This document shows, one piece after another, positions 1 to 12,000 of a DNA stretch of 64,000 nt (its first letter is position 1; each line of letters opens with the position of its first letter). Made by a program: the position numbers and the translations under genes. Under the pieces are notes generated by a model. The model ran no database searches. It was not told the origin of the DNA and saw nothing but the letters and a program-made list of their open reading frames with translations. The stretch covers positions 99,708,877-99,772,876 of the forward strand of contig NC_059472.1 in assembly GCF_018139145.2 (NCBI RefSeq). The letters run 5' to 3'. This stretch comes from Gymnogyps californianus (taxonomy: Eukaryota > Chordata > Aves > Accipitriformes > Cathartidae).

Positions 1-3000
1 TAAAAAAAAAAAGAGCAGAAAATTTAATTCAATAATAAAAAACATTAATTAATAATAATAATAATAATAAAAAATCATGCCCCCCCACCCATGAGAGGTT
101 TTGAAAGGGTAGCTGATAGGTCTAAATCTGTGGTGGCAATCCACAACCAAATAAGGATGAGGTAACTCTTGAGGCCATAAAGCTTGAAACTTGTCACAGA
201 AGAAGCATCTAAACTCTCAGAAAAGAAAGCAATCTCTATTTGAGAGCACACAGGCATTTCTGACAAGTAGGGTCTGATGAATCAGCATTTCAGCTAGTGA
301 GTTAATGCAGCATTTGGCAGCTAAGCTAAAAAAAAAAGAAAAAAGCCCTTTGGCATGCACTTTGCTTCTGAGATATATGCAGTGTATCTTTGAGAAGTGG
401 GAAGGTTTTTGAAGTTATAACGGAGGCTGTTTTAATTTGGGGCAGGCTCATTAAGGAACACAGTTTAAAAACATAGATTTTGTTCCCTCTGGCTATACGC
501 TGTGCTTCACACTAAACTTGGCAAAGCCAAAAAAACAATCCAAGAGAAGGTATCCGTGTTGCAAGATAAAATGCAGCAAAGACTGCCTGCTCTATGACTG
601 GCTCAGATCAGATAAGGGCTGCATCTAGCATACCCACCCCACAGTGTAAACCAGAGCTAAAGGTATTAAGGGGTATGCTAAGATGATGTGTCAAAATTTA
701 ATTTAAATCCTTCTGCAATCAAAAGGACCAAACCTTTCAAATCATTAGTTGTTAAATATCAATTGGTGCCAATGGAGTTTTGTTGTCTAAAATGGAAACG
801 GTGGAAAATGACACAATGAAGCAGTTAGCAACCCTGCGTGTTGGTCCCACCTTTTATCACAGCTGTTTCACTCAGCCAGAGACACATCTTGGTCTTTGTA
901 AAGACTGAGCCCTGCTCCTGCTCTCTCTTCTCACGGTTTTCATAAGGAATGTTAAGTCTGGCTTTCAATATACAACTTACGCAGGAAGGGCAACATCTGC
1001 ATTTCAATCGAGACTGAAATGTTAGACTAAAACTTAGACTTCAGATCTACCAGAATTTGTACACAAGAGAGCAGCAAGTAACTGATGACACGCTGATAGA
1101 AAATGGATTTTTAAAAAAATATTGTTCTTTCCCATGTATGATGCTAAATTTGCAAAGAGTAAAGTATTGACCAGCTATCCATTACAAAAAAGACACAGGC
1201 ATTTCAGACAAAAGTTTTTATTGTTACTATTAATCATTATTTGTGTTGGGACTGAGCCTCTGCAGGCCTAGTAAAACCAGGTCACTGATGAACCAGGCAC
1301 AACAGATATTAAGAATTCGTAGCTTAAATGCACAAAAGAGCCACGAGAAAGATGTCTCATAAAAGAAACACAGTGAGCTGCTGTGGAGAACATCCAGCCT
1401 GAAAACTGCAGCAGAGGTCCAGGTGGCAGCCCCTGCCCGAGCAATGTGGGCGCTCGCCTGAGCTAAGCTGTGGTGAGGCTGCAGGACCTGGGTGAATTTC
1501 TCTGCCCAGCACTGGGCTGGAAAACATGGTTGAGTGGCTTGGAGGTAGCACAGCAGCCTTTAGCGTGGTGCCGTGTATCTGTGCGCCCACGGCACATCCA
1601 GAGGTGGGCTCTGAAACACCTGCAGCCGACTGGCCACACAAGGTCTGCCTCTTTCCCCTGGGCTGTTTTCACTTTTCTGTATGCATGTGCAAAAAACACC
1701 GATGGAGAAAATCAAAGTCCCGAACAAACATTCAAAGCTGGCCCTGAGTGTTTGTGGCCGGTAGATGAAAACAAAACTCATTGCAGCAGTGTTGCTCAGG
1801 ATGACCCGTGGAATTTCGCTTTTAAAGGTTAGACAGTAAAAAACACTGCTTTGCTGCTTGTAGGAAGGAGAGTTTAGCTGTAAGGTCACTTTGTTTTCAC
1901 ACTCTTGGAAATGTTACCTCCACCCTTCACAGGGAATGTAAATCAAGTAAAAAACCACCCAGCAGGGTTATCAGGGTAACACTAAATCAACACCAGCTGC
2001 AACTGCTAGGGGTGAATGTAAAATTTACAGGGAGGCATATGTCTATTGCTACTGAGCGATTAACAGTCTTTTCAATTAAAATATGCAAAGACCAAGATGA
2101 TTTTTTTTTCCAGTTGTCTAAAGAAAAGCAAACTTGGAGGCCAAACTCATCCAGGTTTTCTATTCTGTGTTCATCGTGTCTCTAAATCAAGACTATATTG
2201 CAAGCTGGAAGAGGATAGGGAGGAGGGCAAACTTTCCTTTCAGCAGTTTTAAAAAATTGCTGACTAAAATCTACATCTATCATCTTGTTATTGAAAAGTA
2301 TAAGTAAAAGGTGAGAGAAAATTGTGTCTGATATGGGGTGTTTAGTTGACAGACAGCTCATTGTAACAGATGTGGCTCCTTTTAAATAGCACGGTAAATG
2401 AGATCCCAGAAAGACAAGGACAAAGGCTAGGAGAGAGCACTTAGACTAATTAGACAGAGAAATCCATTTCCTTTTTAACTGAATGCTCCTCTAAATGTGC
2501 AGAGATTTCCAAGTTATGAAGCACAAGCAAAGGATGGAGACTACAGCTATCAGTTCATAATCTGCAAGGCACGGAATAACAATGGTCCTCATTTTTCAAG
2601 CACTGATCTTCAGTAGTTTGTTAAACCTACACATCACCTCCTCACTGAAGTACCTGCAGATCAATGGCATGGCTAGAAAGCTTTTCATCTGGTGTGTGTG
2701 TGGGGAAATTGTAAAGAAAGGCAAAGAATGGCCTCAAAATTTGTTCTATTTAAAAAATTCACCAAGTAAAGGACTGGTAGCCCAGATTTTCACTTATCCC
2801 AGACTTACAGGGGAAATAAGAATCAAGGTGAAAGACACAGAAATGGTGCTATGGTTTCTATAGCAATCAGCACTCCGGGCTTGACCTGCCTTTCTGTGTG
2901 TGCTTTATGTTGGCCGCAAGATATTAAAGGCAGGATCCCTCTTGCCTAGCTTCAGCTCTTTCACTGCCAGTCATTCATATATTATTACCCTTATAAATGC

Positions 3001-5800
3001 ACGTAAACTGAAGTTTTCCAGGATCCTCCTACAGTTAACTTTGAGAGACAGAGGCGTCTCTAAAGTTTGTTTTATCTTGTCCAAGGTATGTGTCTGAGAC
3101 TGGCATCTCTAGAGGGTGAATCTGTCAACTTATTGCCTCCCACTGACTGCAGAGGACAACTGGTTCAGGTTAGCAGATGTGCTTCTAGACAGAGTTAGGT
3201 AGCTCTTTTAGGAGAAGTGATTCTGCACTTATCACCAACACTCTCAGAAAATTTTTCACCAGAGATCTGCACACTTGCTTATTTTTGATCTCTTTCTCTG
3301 TTCTACCCAAGACCAAAGAGGAGGAATCGAGAAAGGGAAACTCAAGGAAATAGAGAACATGACTAATTTTTGTTGCTCCTTTTTGAGCTGAACAGGCAGT
3401 CAAAATTTAGTGCCTTGGACATTACATGGAGTAAGCAGTGATCGAGTTGGGCATCTTTGGTGCAACTTCTGTGTATGTTTTTGTAAATAAGTAGCTCTGC
3501 TTTCTTGGAAGCTGGGGGAATCAAACAAATGGAAAACGTTTCTCAGCTCCCACCTCTGTACCTGTTCTGCCAGCATTTCCCTGACCTCCTTGAGAGCCCT
3601 TATTTGCCATCATGTTACAGTGCTTATGCAGACCATGTCTTTGCCAGTGGTTTTTGGTATGTTTTTCTGCACCCCAGCAAGTGTTAGCAGGGCAGTAGCA
3701 GTGAAGACAGAGCAATGTGGTTTTCAGAGAGCCATAGGAACCACAGCATGGACCCACAGTCTGTGGGTCATCTTTAGCCTGGTTGCTGTCGCATATTATA
3801 GCCTGGGCTGCAGTGCATTTTCACTGCTGTTGCCCATGCCAGCTGCATTGACCAGGGTGGATATAATAATGTTAGTGAAAGACTAACTAAGAAGTCTGGC
3901 AAGTGAGTGGAGTGAGGAGAACTAGAAAGTAATTGTTCTCTCCAAGGGAAAAAGCCTGAACTGTTCCTCATCTCCCTTTTCAGAGCCAGCTCCTCTACAG
4001 AAGAGTTGGAGTGGGAGCAGGGAACAATGAGCCCTGCTCCTTCCTACATCTCCAAATATAGGAAGAACGTGTAGGATAGGAACATCATTTTAGGAAGGAT
4101 TTGGTACTTCTGGGCTGTGCTCCTTGGAAGTAAAGGAGCATTTAATCCATTTGAGGGGGAAAGCAAAACCTTTTGCCATTATGGCAACAGGCAGCTTTCT
4201 AGATAGTCTGAAGAATAATGCAGTGTCTTAGTAACATATGAGCCAAACAAATGTGGTTTTTTGAGCGTAAGATCTGCCAGACTCTTGCCAGTGGTGCTTA
4301 ACAAGGCAAATTGCTTAACAATTACAGGAGGGGTTCTGCAACTGGGATCTGTGCAGGTGCAGGCTCCTGGTTATAGGCCAGGCTGATTTTGCAATGCCAC
4401 TGGCTAAAATTATTTTTAAAGGAAAACACGATGGAACTGTATTTGAGTTGTTTCTGTGTGTGTGTGTACCCATATATTTATATACACATGCCTATAAGTG
4501 TGTGTGGGCATGCGTGAACATAGATACGAGTGTGTTTGAACTGTACATTGGCAGTATTTGGAGCAGCATAAAAGTATTGCCAGGATTGCTGGTGATGAAT
4601 TAATCCCAATGGACTGAGTTTAGTTCGATGACTCTGAAACAAAACAAAGCCACCCTCAGCACTGAAGAGTAACAGCACATGGCATGGTGAAATAATGGAT
4701 GTTAGAAACTCAACAAAGTTGTTTTGTGTTTTCAAATAGCATGGGATAATGTGAGCACAAAAGCATATTGCAAGCATAAGCTGGGCATGGGTCAAGATAA
4801 CAATCTCAGCTGGATTTCTCCCTGCATCTGGACAGAATGTCGAGCACTCAGGACAGTGTTTTTTGGACTTAGCAGCTTGTGGACTTCATTTGCTTTCACA
4901 GTCACAGAATAGGAAATGTACAGAGTTATTTATCTGTGATTTTTATCAGAGACTGCCTTAATTGAGATACTAAGAGAACTAGCTGCGGAATAGATTTTGG
5001 TGACAGATGTCCTGTGCTTTGCTCTTATGTAAAAAGCCACCTTACCTTTTCTGTCAGCTGTAGTATCTGGCTATAATTAGAAGAAATAGTATCTGTCAAA
5101 TAATTGGTTATGCACATTTTGATTAATTTCCTGAGACGATTTCACTTCTGTGCCACTTCACAATCTCCCTGTGATTTCTTCATTTTCTCATTTGGGGAGA
5201 ACTTCTGATTAATTAGACTGCAAAATCTTGCAAACAGCTTTGTAAATATATGTGGTAAGGTTTATTTCCTTACACTTGTGACATACCAGTATAAGCAACA
5301 CATGGTATTCTCAAAATGTGTCCCATAAGTTATATAGAAGCGTTGCTACTGAAAGTGGAAAAAAATATGGTAAAGCATCTTTCTTGAAAGTTTAGTTATG
5401 ATATGAAGAAGGACTGTACTAGTTTACGAGCGCTGTAAGCCTGCTTTGCTGGTTGGTCATGCTTCAAGCAGGTTAAGATTGTGAAAGATGTTTTTGGTGA
5501 GATGAAATGTTCTGAAACATGAGGCTTGCTCATCTCATTGTGGATTTGTCAAATGCATTTAATTTTCTTCTTAAGAAGTTAGCCTGAAGAATTTTCAGAA
5601 TTGTGAATTTGGTATTTCTGTCAGAGAGCGATGATTATCCTCTCCAAAATGTAAAATCAAAACAAGCAGAAAAAGAACCCACATTTTGAAAAAGGTTTTG
5701 TTCCCAAGCATGGGACCAGCTGAAAGACATGAAAAAGGTGTGGAGAAAACCAAGGAAATCAGTTCCCGGTCTTTCCTAGGGCTACTGCTTCGATAGCATC
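1..5800. other. Non-coding DNA, no gene recognised
   Basis: The stretch opens with an A-run and a short TAA microsatellite and continues as AT-rich sequence. Open frames here are short, overlap each other on both strands and match no protein family I recognise. A small TG-repeat patch sits near 4,456-4,468. Around 4,950-5,250 the sequence is AT-rich with several TTAATTA/TAATTAG homeodomain-like words, a texture seen in conserved enhancers, but conservation cannot be judged from one sequence. This is read as intergenic or intronic DNA. Confidence 0.6.
47..73. repeat. (TAA)n microsatellite
   Basis: Seven or so tandem TAA units run directly into an A-run and then a seven-C run at 79-85. This is a simple-sequence tract and is probably length-polymorphic. 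No function is implied. Confidence 0.85.
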
Positions 5801-5877
5801 TGTGTGTGTGTTGCCTTGGCAGGCGTGGTGCCCGAGGGGCTGCAGTCATCTCCAGCAGATCCACAGGTGTGTGAGTG

Positions 5878-6030
5878 GTGAGACTGGCTCCGGATCCACG
5901 CCAGGCGCCCCTGTGCCCTGCCTGGCTGCGCCGCGGGCACCACTGGGGCAGGGGAGCGAGCGGCGGCGGCTGGCGATGCCAGCCCTGTCGCTCCTGCGCC
6001 TGCTGCTAGCAACAGGCACCGGCATGCTGG
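5878..6030. promoter_or_regulatory. CpG-dense GC-rich patch (possible small CpG island)
   Basis: Roughly fourteen CpG dinucleotides fall within about 140 bases, including runs such as GAGCGAGCGGCGGCGG, while the flanking kilobases are CpG-poor. CpG clusters of this density in vertebrate DNA are usually unmethylated and often mark promoters or germline-hypomethylated sites. The patch contains an ATG at 5,976 that opens a 34-codon frame whose first residues (MPALSLLRLLLATGTG) look like a signal peptide core. No TATA box or convincing splice donor follows, so a gene start is only a possibility. A GC-rich exon or chance composition would look the same. Confidence 0.4.
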
Positions 6031-6079
6031 GATGGAGGCAGCCTAAAGAGCCTCCAGGCTCAGGGCAGAGTTTAGGATG

Positions 6080-8410
6080 AAGAGGTGATTTTCTGTGGCT
6101 TTGTATAGATAAAAAAATATTAAACATCCAGGTCTTCTCTGGAATAAGGATAACTGGAGAAAGAGCAGATTTTTTTTTTTCTCTTTTTCCTTCAGCAATC
6201 CCTTTTGGGCACACAGTAGTAACTGCAACCTGTATCAAATGTGCTCTCGTATTTGAGCACTAATGTACTATTTTCCTGGAGCATATATACTGCTGATTAT
6301 CTTTCCTTATAAAAATCTTGAATGAGATCCACCAGCATTTTGGGAAAGATACAGTAGACTATGACGCAGGTCAAACGTCATAAACATTAGATTAAAACTT
6401 AAGATGAAGTCTCAGGCCTTTTGAAACACTTTGGAGATTTTTACTGATTTGAAAGGGGCCAAGACTTTCCCATAATATGTTATGAAAACGAGCCAGACTT
6501 GACTTTGATCTCACCATTTGATATTGAGCCTGGACTCTTCTCAATCCAATCTCCACTTATTTTCTATGTAAGTTCATCCTCCTCTGTGGTGAAGGCAGAG
6601 TTTTTACTCCAGAGCTGACCTGGGGATGGACGCACTGTGACCAAACAGTGCTGGGCAGCAGGATTTCCTTGCCCACCTGCATATCGGTCAGGAGATGGGG
6701 CCTGCAGAGGAACCCTAGGGTCGACCCAGAGGGCAGTAAGATGTGAGATTAAGCCTTCTTTGCTGTTCCTGGGGTGATCAGTGGGGTGCACACCTGTGCA
6801 CAGGAGGAAACTGTACCAGGGTGCTCTCTTTCATGCAGGCTCCCATGCAGGGAGCGGGCTGCCTCGGGTCCGGGAAGTCTGGCAGGCATCGCACCCAGCA
6901 GCGCTCTTGCTATCCCGATCTTGCTTTGGGGAGCGTAGATCTGTGGTGCTGCATTTCTTAGTCACTTTTAAGTTGCTGGAGACAGAGCATCAAGAGCAAA
7001 ATACATCCCGCCTTGCTCCTCCAGACCATTTTCCACCCCTCGCTAATGTGTTTTGAGCCATTCAGTAGTGTATGTTCCTCTACGCTTCATATACCTTTCC
7101 TCTCTCCGCTTTTCCTCCATGCCCCTGCGCGTTGGTCTGTGTGTTGCATTCCTTGCAATCTGTGATGAACCACTTCTCATTTGGGCCCAAATCCCACTGG
7201 CTGCATATTCAGCCTCTCACCTTCCTGCCTGTCTCCCACCCCAGATTTGTTTTCCCGTACATTTGGCAGGCTCAACCGAGGGATGGTGTTGCCCGCCGTG
7301 GAGAGGCCCTGCTGCCTTAATGGCAGCATGAAACAGCACCAGGAGCCCCGAGCGAGGCCAGTCCACCTGAGTGTGCAGAAAGTTGAATTGCCACTGCCTC
7401 CTGCTGTTGCTGTGATAGATAGTGCCACGAAGTGGATGTGACGTGGTTATTAGGCTGTGATTCGGTTCATACTGAGCGGTATTGATTGGTGTTGGTTCAC
7501 CGCTTGCTACATATTTTATCAATTGACCTTCTAGATTGTATTCCTGCTCTGCTTCTTTTACTTCTAATTGTGCTTTATCTCCAGTTTTTGTAGCTCCTAA
7601 TTTGCCTGTGTTTGATTTCTCATAGTATTTCTTCAGTATTGTGTTACATAAAGGCTCTTTCCAGTGAAACTTTCCTTCCTTTGCTTCCCTTCCCTTTGTT
7701 TGCCTTTTAAAATCTTTTTTCAAGAAATCCACCTGCTCTTCCTTGATACATCAATTCCATTAAGAGATTCAGCTTATAAAATATTTTTGCCCTCAGCAGA
7801 AGAAAGAAGTCTAAATGCAGATGTTTTGCAGTAAAGCTCAGGGGTGCAGAAACTGGTTTTATAGCAGATCTTGTCACGTAGGATTTACAGAACCCGGTAA
7901 CATAATACAGTTTGATAACATAATGCCTTCACGAACTGTTCTCCTGGCCATCTGTGGAGCCTCACGGTTACACCAGCTGAAGATCTGGTAGCCTATTTCC
8001 AAGATGTTGTTTGTAAATATGCACTGAAAACGTGAAAGAATAATTGTAGTTAAGTGCATTTAGCTGGGTGCAATTCACTGCGGGTATTAATTTTGGACTT
8101 TTACTGAAAACAAGGGAGACAACGTCTGCTGTGTTGTTGTAGCACTGGCTGGTAGTAAAACAGGGTAGGGAGCTAAAATATCTGCCTAGATCTATGCAGC
8201 TGTCTGTATGGCAAAATTAGGGTTGAAACTAAAGAGTTTCTGACTCACAGCTCTCTGCTCAGCCCAGGAGCATGCTGCCTGTGTGTTGCAGACCTCTAAC
8301 ATACAGATCTGCTGCATCAAATAAAGTGACTCAGATTGTCACATCACAGAAATCATTCATTAAATATGGGATTCATTAAATATGAGATGAGAAACTGTTG
8401 GTTTCTTCCA
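6080..8410. other. Non-coding DNA, no gene recognised
   Basis: GC-moderate sequence to about 7,400 gives many overlapping spurious frames on both strands. At 7,217-7,732 on the - strand a 171-codon frame is open, but its two halves differ in composition and I recognise no family. The AT-rich half (7,430-7,740) may instead be a conserved non-coding block. A 16-base near-perfect tandem duplication (ATTCATTAAATATGGG, second copy ending GAG) lies at 8,355-8,386. Confidence 0.55.
8355..8386. repeat. 16-bp tandem duplication, two copies
   Basis: ATTCATTAAATATGGG is followed immediately by the same word with one change near its end (15 of 16 bases identical). This is a recent-looking local duplication just upstream of an ancient CR1 fragment. 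It has no evident function. Confidence 0.85.
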
Positions 8411-8411
8411 G

Positions 8412-9030
8412 AAAGGATCTTGGAACTATGTTGGATCACAAGCCGAGCAGGTGTGAACAATGTCAGCCTGTTGTGAAAGGGAGAAAGTCCATCCTGAGAT
8501 ATGTAAACAACAAAGACATGAAATGATCCTTCCACTGGTAAAGCTATTTCATGTCCAGTATCAGGCACTGCACTTCAAGAAAGCCATTGATCACTTGGAG
8601 AGGATGGAGTAAAGCAAGATTAAGATATCTAGAAAATGTGACCTAAACACATAGTCTAAGAAGAAAAAAGGTGGAGATTTGGGTTATTTACTCTGAGGGA
8701 GAGACTGGTGGGGAAAATGCGACAGGATAACAGTTTTCAAGTGGAAAGAGGAGGGAATGATCTGTTCTCTACATCTACGACAGGCAAAGCAAGAAGTAGT
8801 GGTCATAAGCTGCAGAGAGAAGGACCTGGGTGAGAAAGCAGGAAAAAACATGAGGATAGTGAGGAACTGTGCAAGAACATCTGTGGAGCTGGGGAGCCAT
8901 CCTCCCTGGTGAGCTGTTTTTCAGAGCAGGGCAGACAAGCATCCACTAGGAATGGCATTGAGATACAGCTTGTCCTACCCTGGGACATCTCATGGTGTTT
9001 TCCAGCTCTGCCTCCCGTGATTCTACGATA
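8412..9030 (+). mobile_element. Ancient CR1 LINE fragment (ORF2 C-terminal part plus 3' end)
   Basis: From 8,413 the + strand reads KDLGTMLDHK, the decayed form of the CR1 ORF2 segment that follows the reverse transcriptase core (compare [16 protein letters not shown] in the CR1 copy at 45.5 kb of this window). Further on, the order of CR1 landmarks is kept at the DNA level: the GACAGG/ACAAGAAGT-like stretch near 8,780-8,800, then the CATGGTG...TTCCAGCTCTGCC tail, ending in GATTCTACGATA (9,019-9,030), which is the CR1 terminal octamer motif with a mutation. Frames are broken by several stops and length changes, so nothing is translatable. It is much older than the 45.5 kb copy. Boundaries are good to perhaps 20 bases at the 3' end and less certain at the 5' end. 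Confidence 0.8.
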
Positions 9031-9034
9031 CCTG

Positions 9035-12000
9035 TGTTGATGAAACCTGCAGGAATGCCATGCTTGCAGAAAGCATGGGACAGTTAGATGATAAACTGGT
9101 CGTGCAACACTATGTCTGCATTAATGCTGGTGAGAGTTTTGCCACTGACAACCAGCAGGCACAGCACCCCAACATTTTACTCAGAAGTGCAGAAGTGCAC
9201 TTTGGTGTTGTGTTTTGTGATGATTAAAAAAAAAAAAAATCCTGCAATCATAGGGATGCCCTTGAGTCTGCCGGGATTTTCCAGAGCTTTCTTGCACGTG
9301 CAGTGGTCTTGCACTGTTCTGAGGAGCCTTCTTCCTAGTGTTGCTTTTCCCCTAGCTCTCTCTGAGCAGGTAAATTGTAAGAATATTTATGCTGCATCTA
9401 ATACTGTTGTTTTTATTTGCCTGATGGGCTTATAATCTTTGGGTGCAGACGCACGTTCCCTTTAGACCTAGCTATACTACAGTCAAATGTTGCTCCTGCC
9501 CCTTTCCTGCCTGCACCCCTATTAGGTGGCCTCAGGAAAGCCAACGTGAGGGACTGTCTTTGAGAGCACCTGGGTGCACATCAGCCAGGCTACCTGTCAC
9601 TGGCCCATCCCTGTCCTTTGGTAGGCGTTGTGGTGCCAACAGGAACAAGTCCTTTAAATAATGGGGTATGTACCGGGAAACGAACATTGCTAATGAAGCT
9701 CCTGTGGAAACAGGCAGCTTGGTTGCATTTTGAAAAGGTAGGAGAATTCAATCGCACAGACACAGGCTGTTCTCTGCCAGCTGGCCTCACTGCCCTAGGA
9801 TGGTCCTGGTCATCCTTATTTTACTAGTATAGATGTAACCTCTCTTGCCAGCAAATTCCTCTAAAGCAATAGCTGCTATTGTAGGGAGATTTGCCATGAG
9901 GGCAGTGACTCTCCCAGCTCAACCCAACAATCAGCATGACTTCAGCTAAAAAATGGCAGTCCTAAAAAGATTGCCTCTAGTTCCCAGAACAGTAGCTCAT
10001 CTCCTGAACAATACACGGTGACACAAGTGCATTACCCAAGCTCCATCAGCTTCAACAGATTCTCAGCAAATTTCTAACCTGTATGGTTGTTTCCAGACTA
10101 TCTGACGCAGATGAAGCCAAAAACTAACAGTCAAAAGACAATAAAGCTTCTTTGGTCTAACCTCTGAATGCATTGTGGAAGTGTAAGGTCAGGTCTTTGT
10201 TTCAGCGTCGTACAAGGGGGATGCAAAGTGCCTTTTCAAACCCTTCTCTCCCTCTTGTACCAACACTGGAAGGAAATAACACATGCATTTTAGAAATTGC
10301 CTCTCATTCAGTATGGTAATATTTGAGTGTGTTTGTGAAACCACTTCAGAATCACATTTACACAAAGGAAAAAAAAATCCTACTTCTATTATCTCCGAAC
10401 AGACCAGTCTGCCTGATAATGTTACAGTATGAGGGCAGCAAGAGAAGTATTTTCACAGCCAAATCACTTGCCAGAAAAGTGTTGTGGTCCATTTTCTTAA
10501 AACTACCCTAATGTGATAAGCCTCATATGTATTTTTTTTTATTTCCCAATGTATTAGAAACAAGCTAGCTGTTGCCATTAACATCCCTGAGATTTTAAAG
10601 GAAGCCATAATGGTCACCCCAGGGTTTTGTTCTAATCTTTTTTTTTTTTTTTAAACCTGCTTCATTCATTGAAACAATTTGCACACTTGTGTTATTTTGC
10701 AGTGCCATACCACTGCAAATATTTGACCAATTTTGGAGTCAGACCTGAATACTTTCTCAGTTTAGATCTTTGTGCATCTCAGTTATATAAAAATTAAACT
10801 CAGAAAGATGGTGAAGACTTAGTGAGACTTCTAGCAAAGCCAATTTTATTACACATGAAGAATGATGTCGAATATATCCACCCTTCCGTCCCTCTAGGAT
10901 GCTCTCCCTCCCAGATTTTGCAGCTCAGCTTTCTTATTACCTCAGAAGCTGCAGGGCTTCCCTGGGGGTCAGAAAAATGCAACGCATTTCAATGCATCCT
11001 GTAAGCGCCACAAAGTCCAGAGAGGCTCTGGAAGGGCAGGATAGCTGAAAAGGGTCTGGCCAGGGAGACTGCTATCTGAGAGAGTATCTTTTAAGACTGT
11101 TGTGAGGCAGACAGAAGAGAAAATTTGTAAGATGATGTTGAGAAGGAGTTCATGTGCACCACGGAGATAAAACAGCTGGTGAGAGGGAAGGAAGAATGAA
11201 AGATGCAGGAAAAGCATCTTCCAGAGCAGGAGGAAAAAGAGGATGTTGGGGTAAGAGAAGAGAAAAATAACCCCTGTGGTTTTATTTTTGGGGCAATAGT
11301 TTTGGAGCTGGAATCTCATGATATTTTAAGTAAGTTGTTTTGAAATTGTTTATCATTGCAACATTGCTTCCTCAGAGCGAGGTGCCATTCAACCTGAAAA
11401 TGACGGATGATAGCCAAAGACCATTTCTATGAACTGCCTTGTTTGATCACCAGCCACCAGGGTAGGTGAAGAGTAAACAAGACAAATTCTACACCTCTTT
11501 TCTTCTTTTTTTTGCAGGAGCCACAAATAGCAGAAAACCATCTGCCTTCAGTCTTAAAAATTGAGGGAAAGTTCCCAAGGGCAAGCCGTGGAGTGACTCC
11601 AGGACTGACCACACTGCTGACGAGCAAGAGACAAACCAGCCTGTAAGGGTACGGCCCTGGCAGACATATCCTCCATTCTTTGAACCCATCACAGTACCTC
11701 CCCACACCAGTAGTTGCTAACCTCGAGTGCTTGCGGGGCGAGGATTGGGTTTGCTCTTTTTTTTAACGATCCTTTCGAGCACTGATACATTTCATTCAAT
11801 CTTCTGCAATGTGAACAGAGTGTGAAATCCTACATTGCTGCACAGTGGAAAGGGAACAGCGGTATCTTGTAATGTACTTATTTGTCTCCGTGAGGGATTG
11901 CTGCCAAGCTTCTGTGAATAGACTTTTTTTGGCCGCCCTCCCTTAAATGAGCAAAAATGCTGAAAATTTATTCCCACAAACCCCAAAACTTCTTTCTGGT

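Noticed and set aside
4620..4650. tRNA B-box-like AGTTCGATGACTC
   Set aside because: No A box at the right distance on either strand and no cloverleaf could be drawn.
7217..7732. Endogenous retrovirus gag-like fragment
   Set aside because: No zinc knuckle, no LTR, no primer-binding site and no recognisable gag motif. The resemblance was only lysine/glutamate richness.
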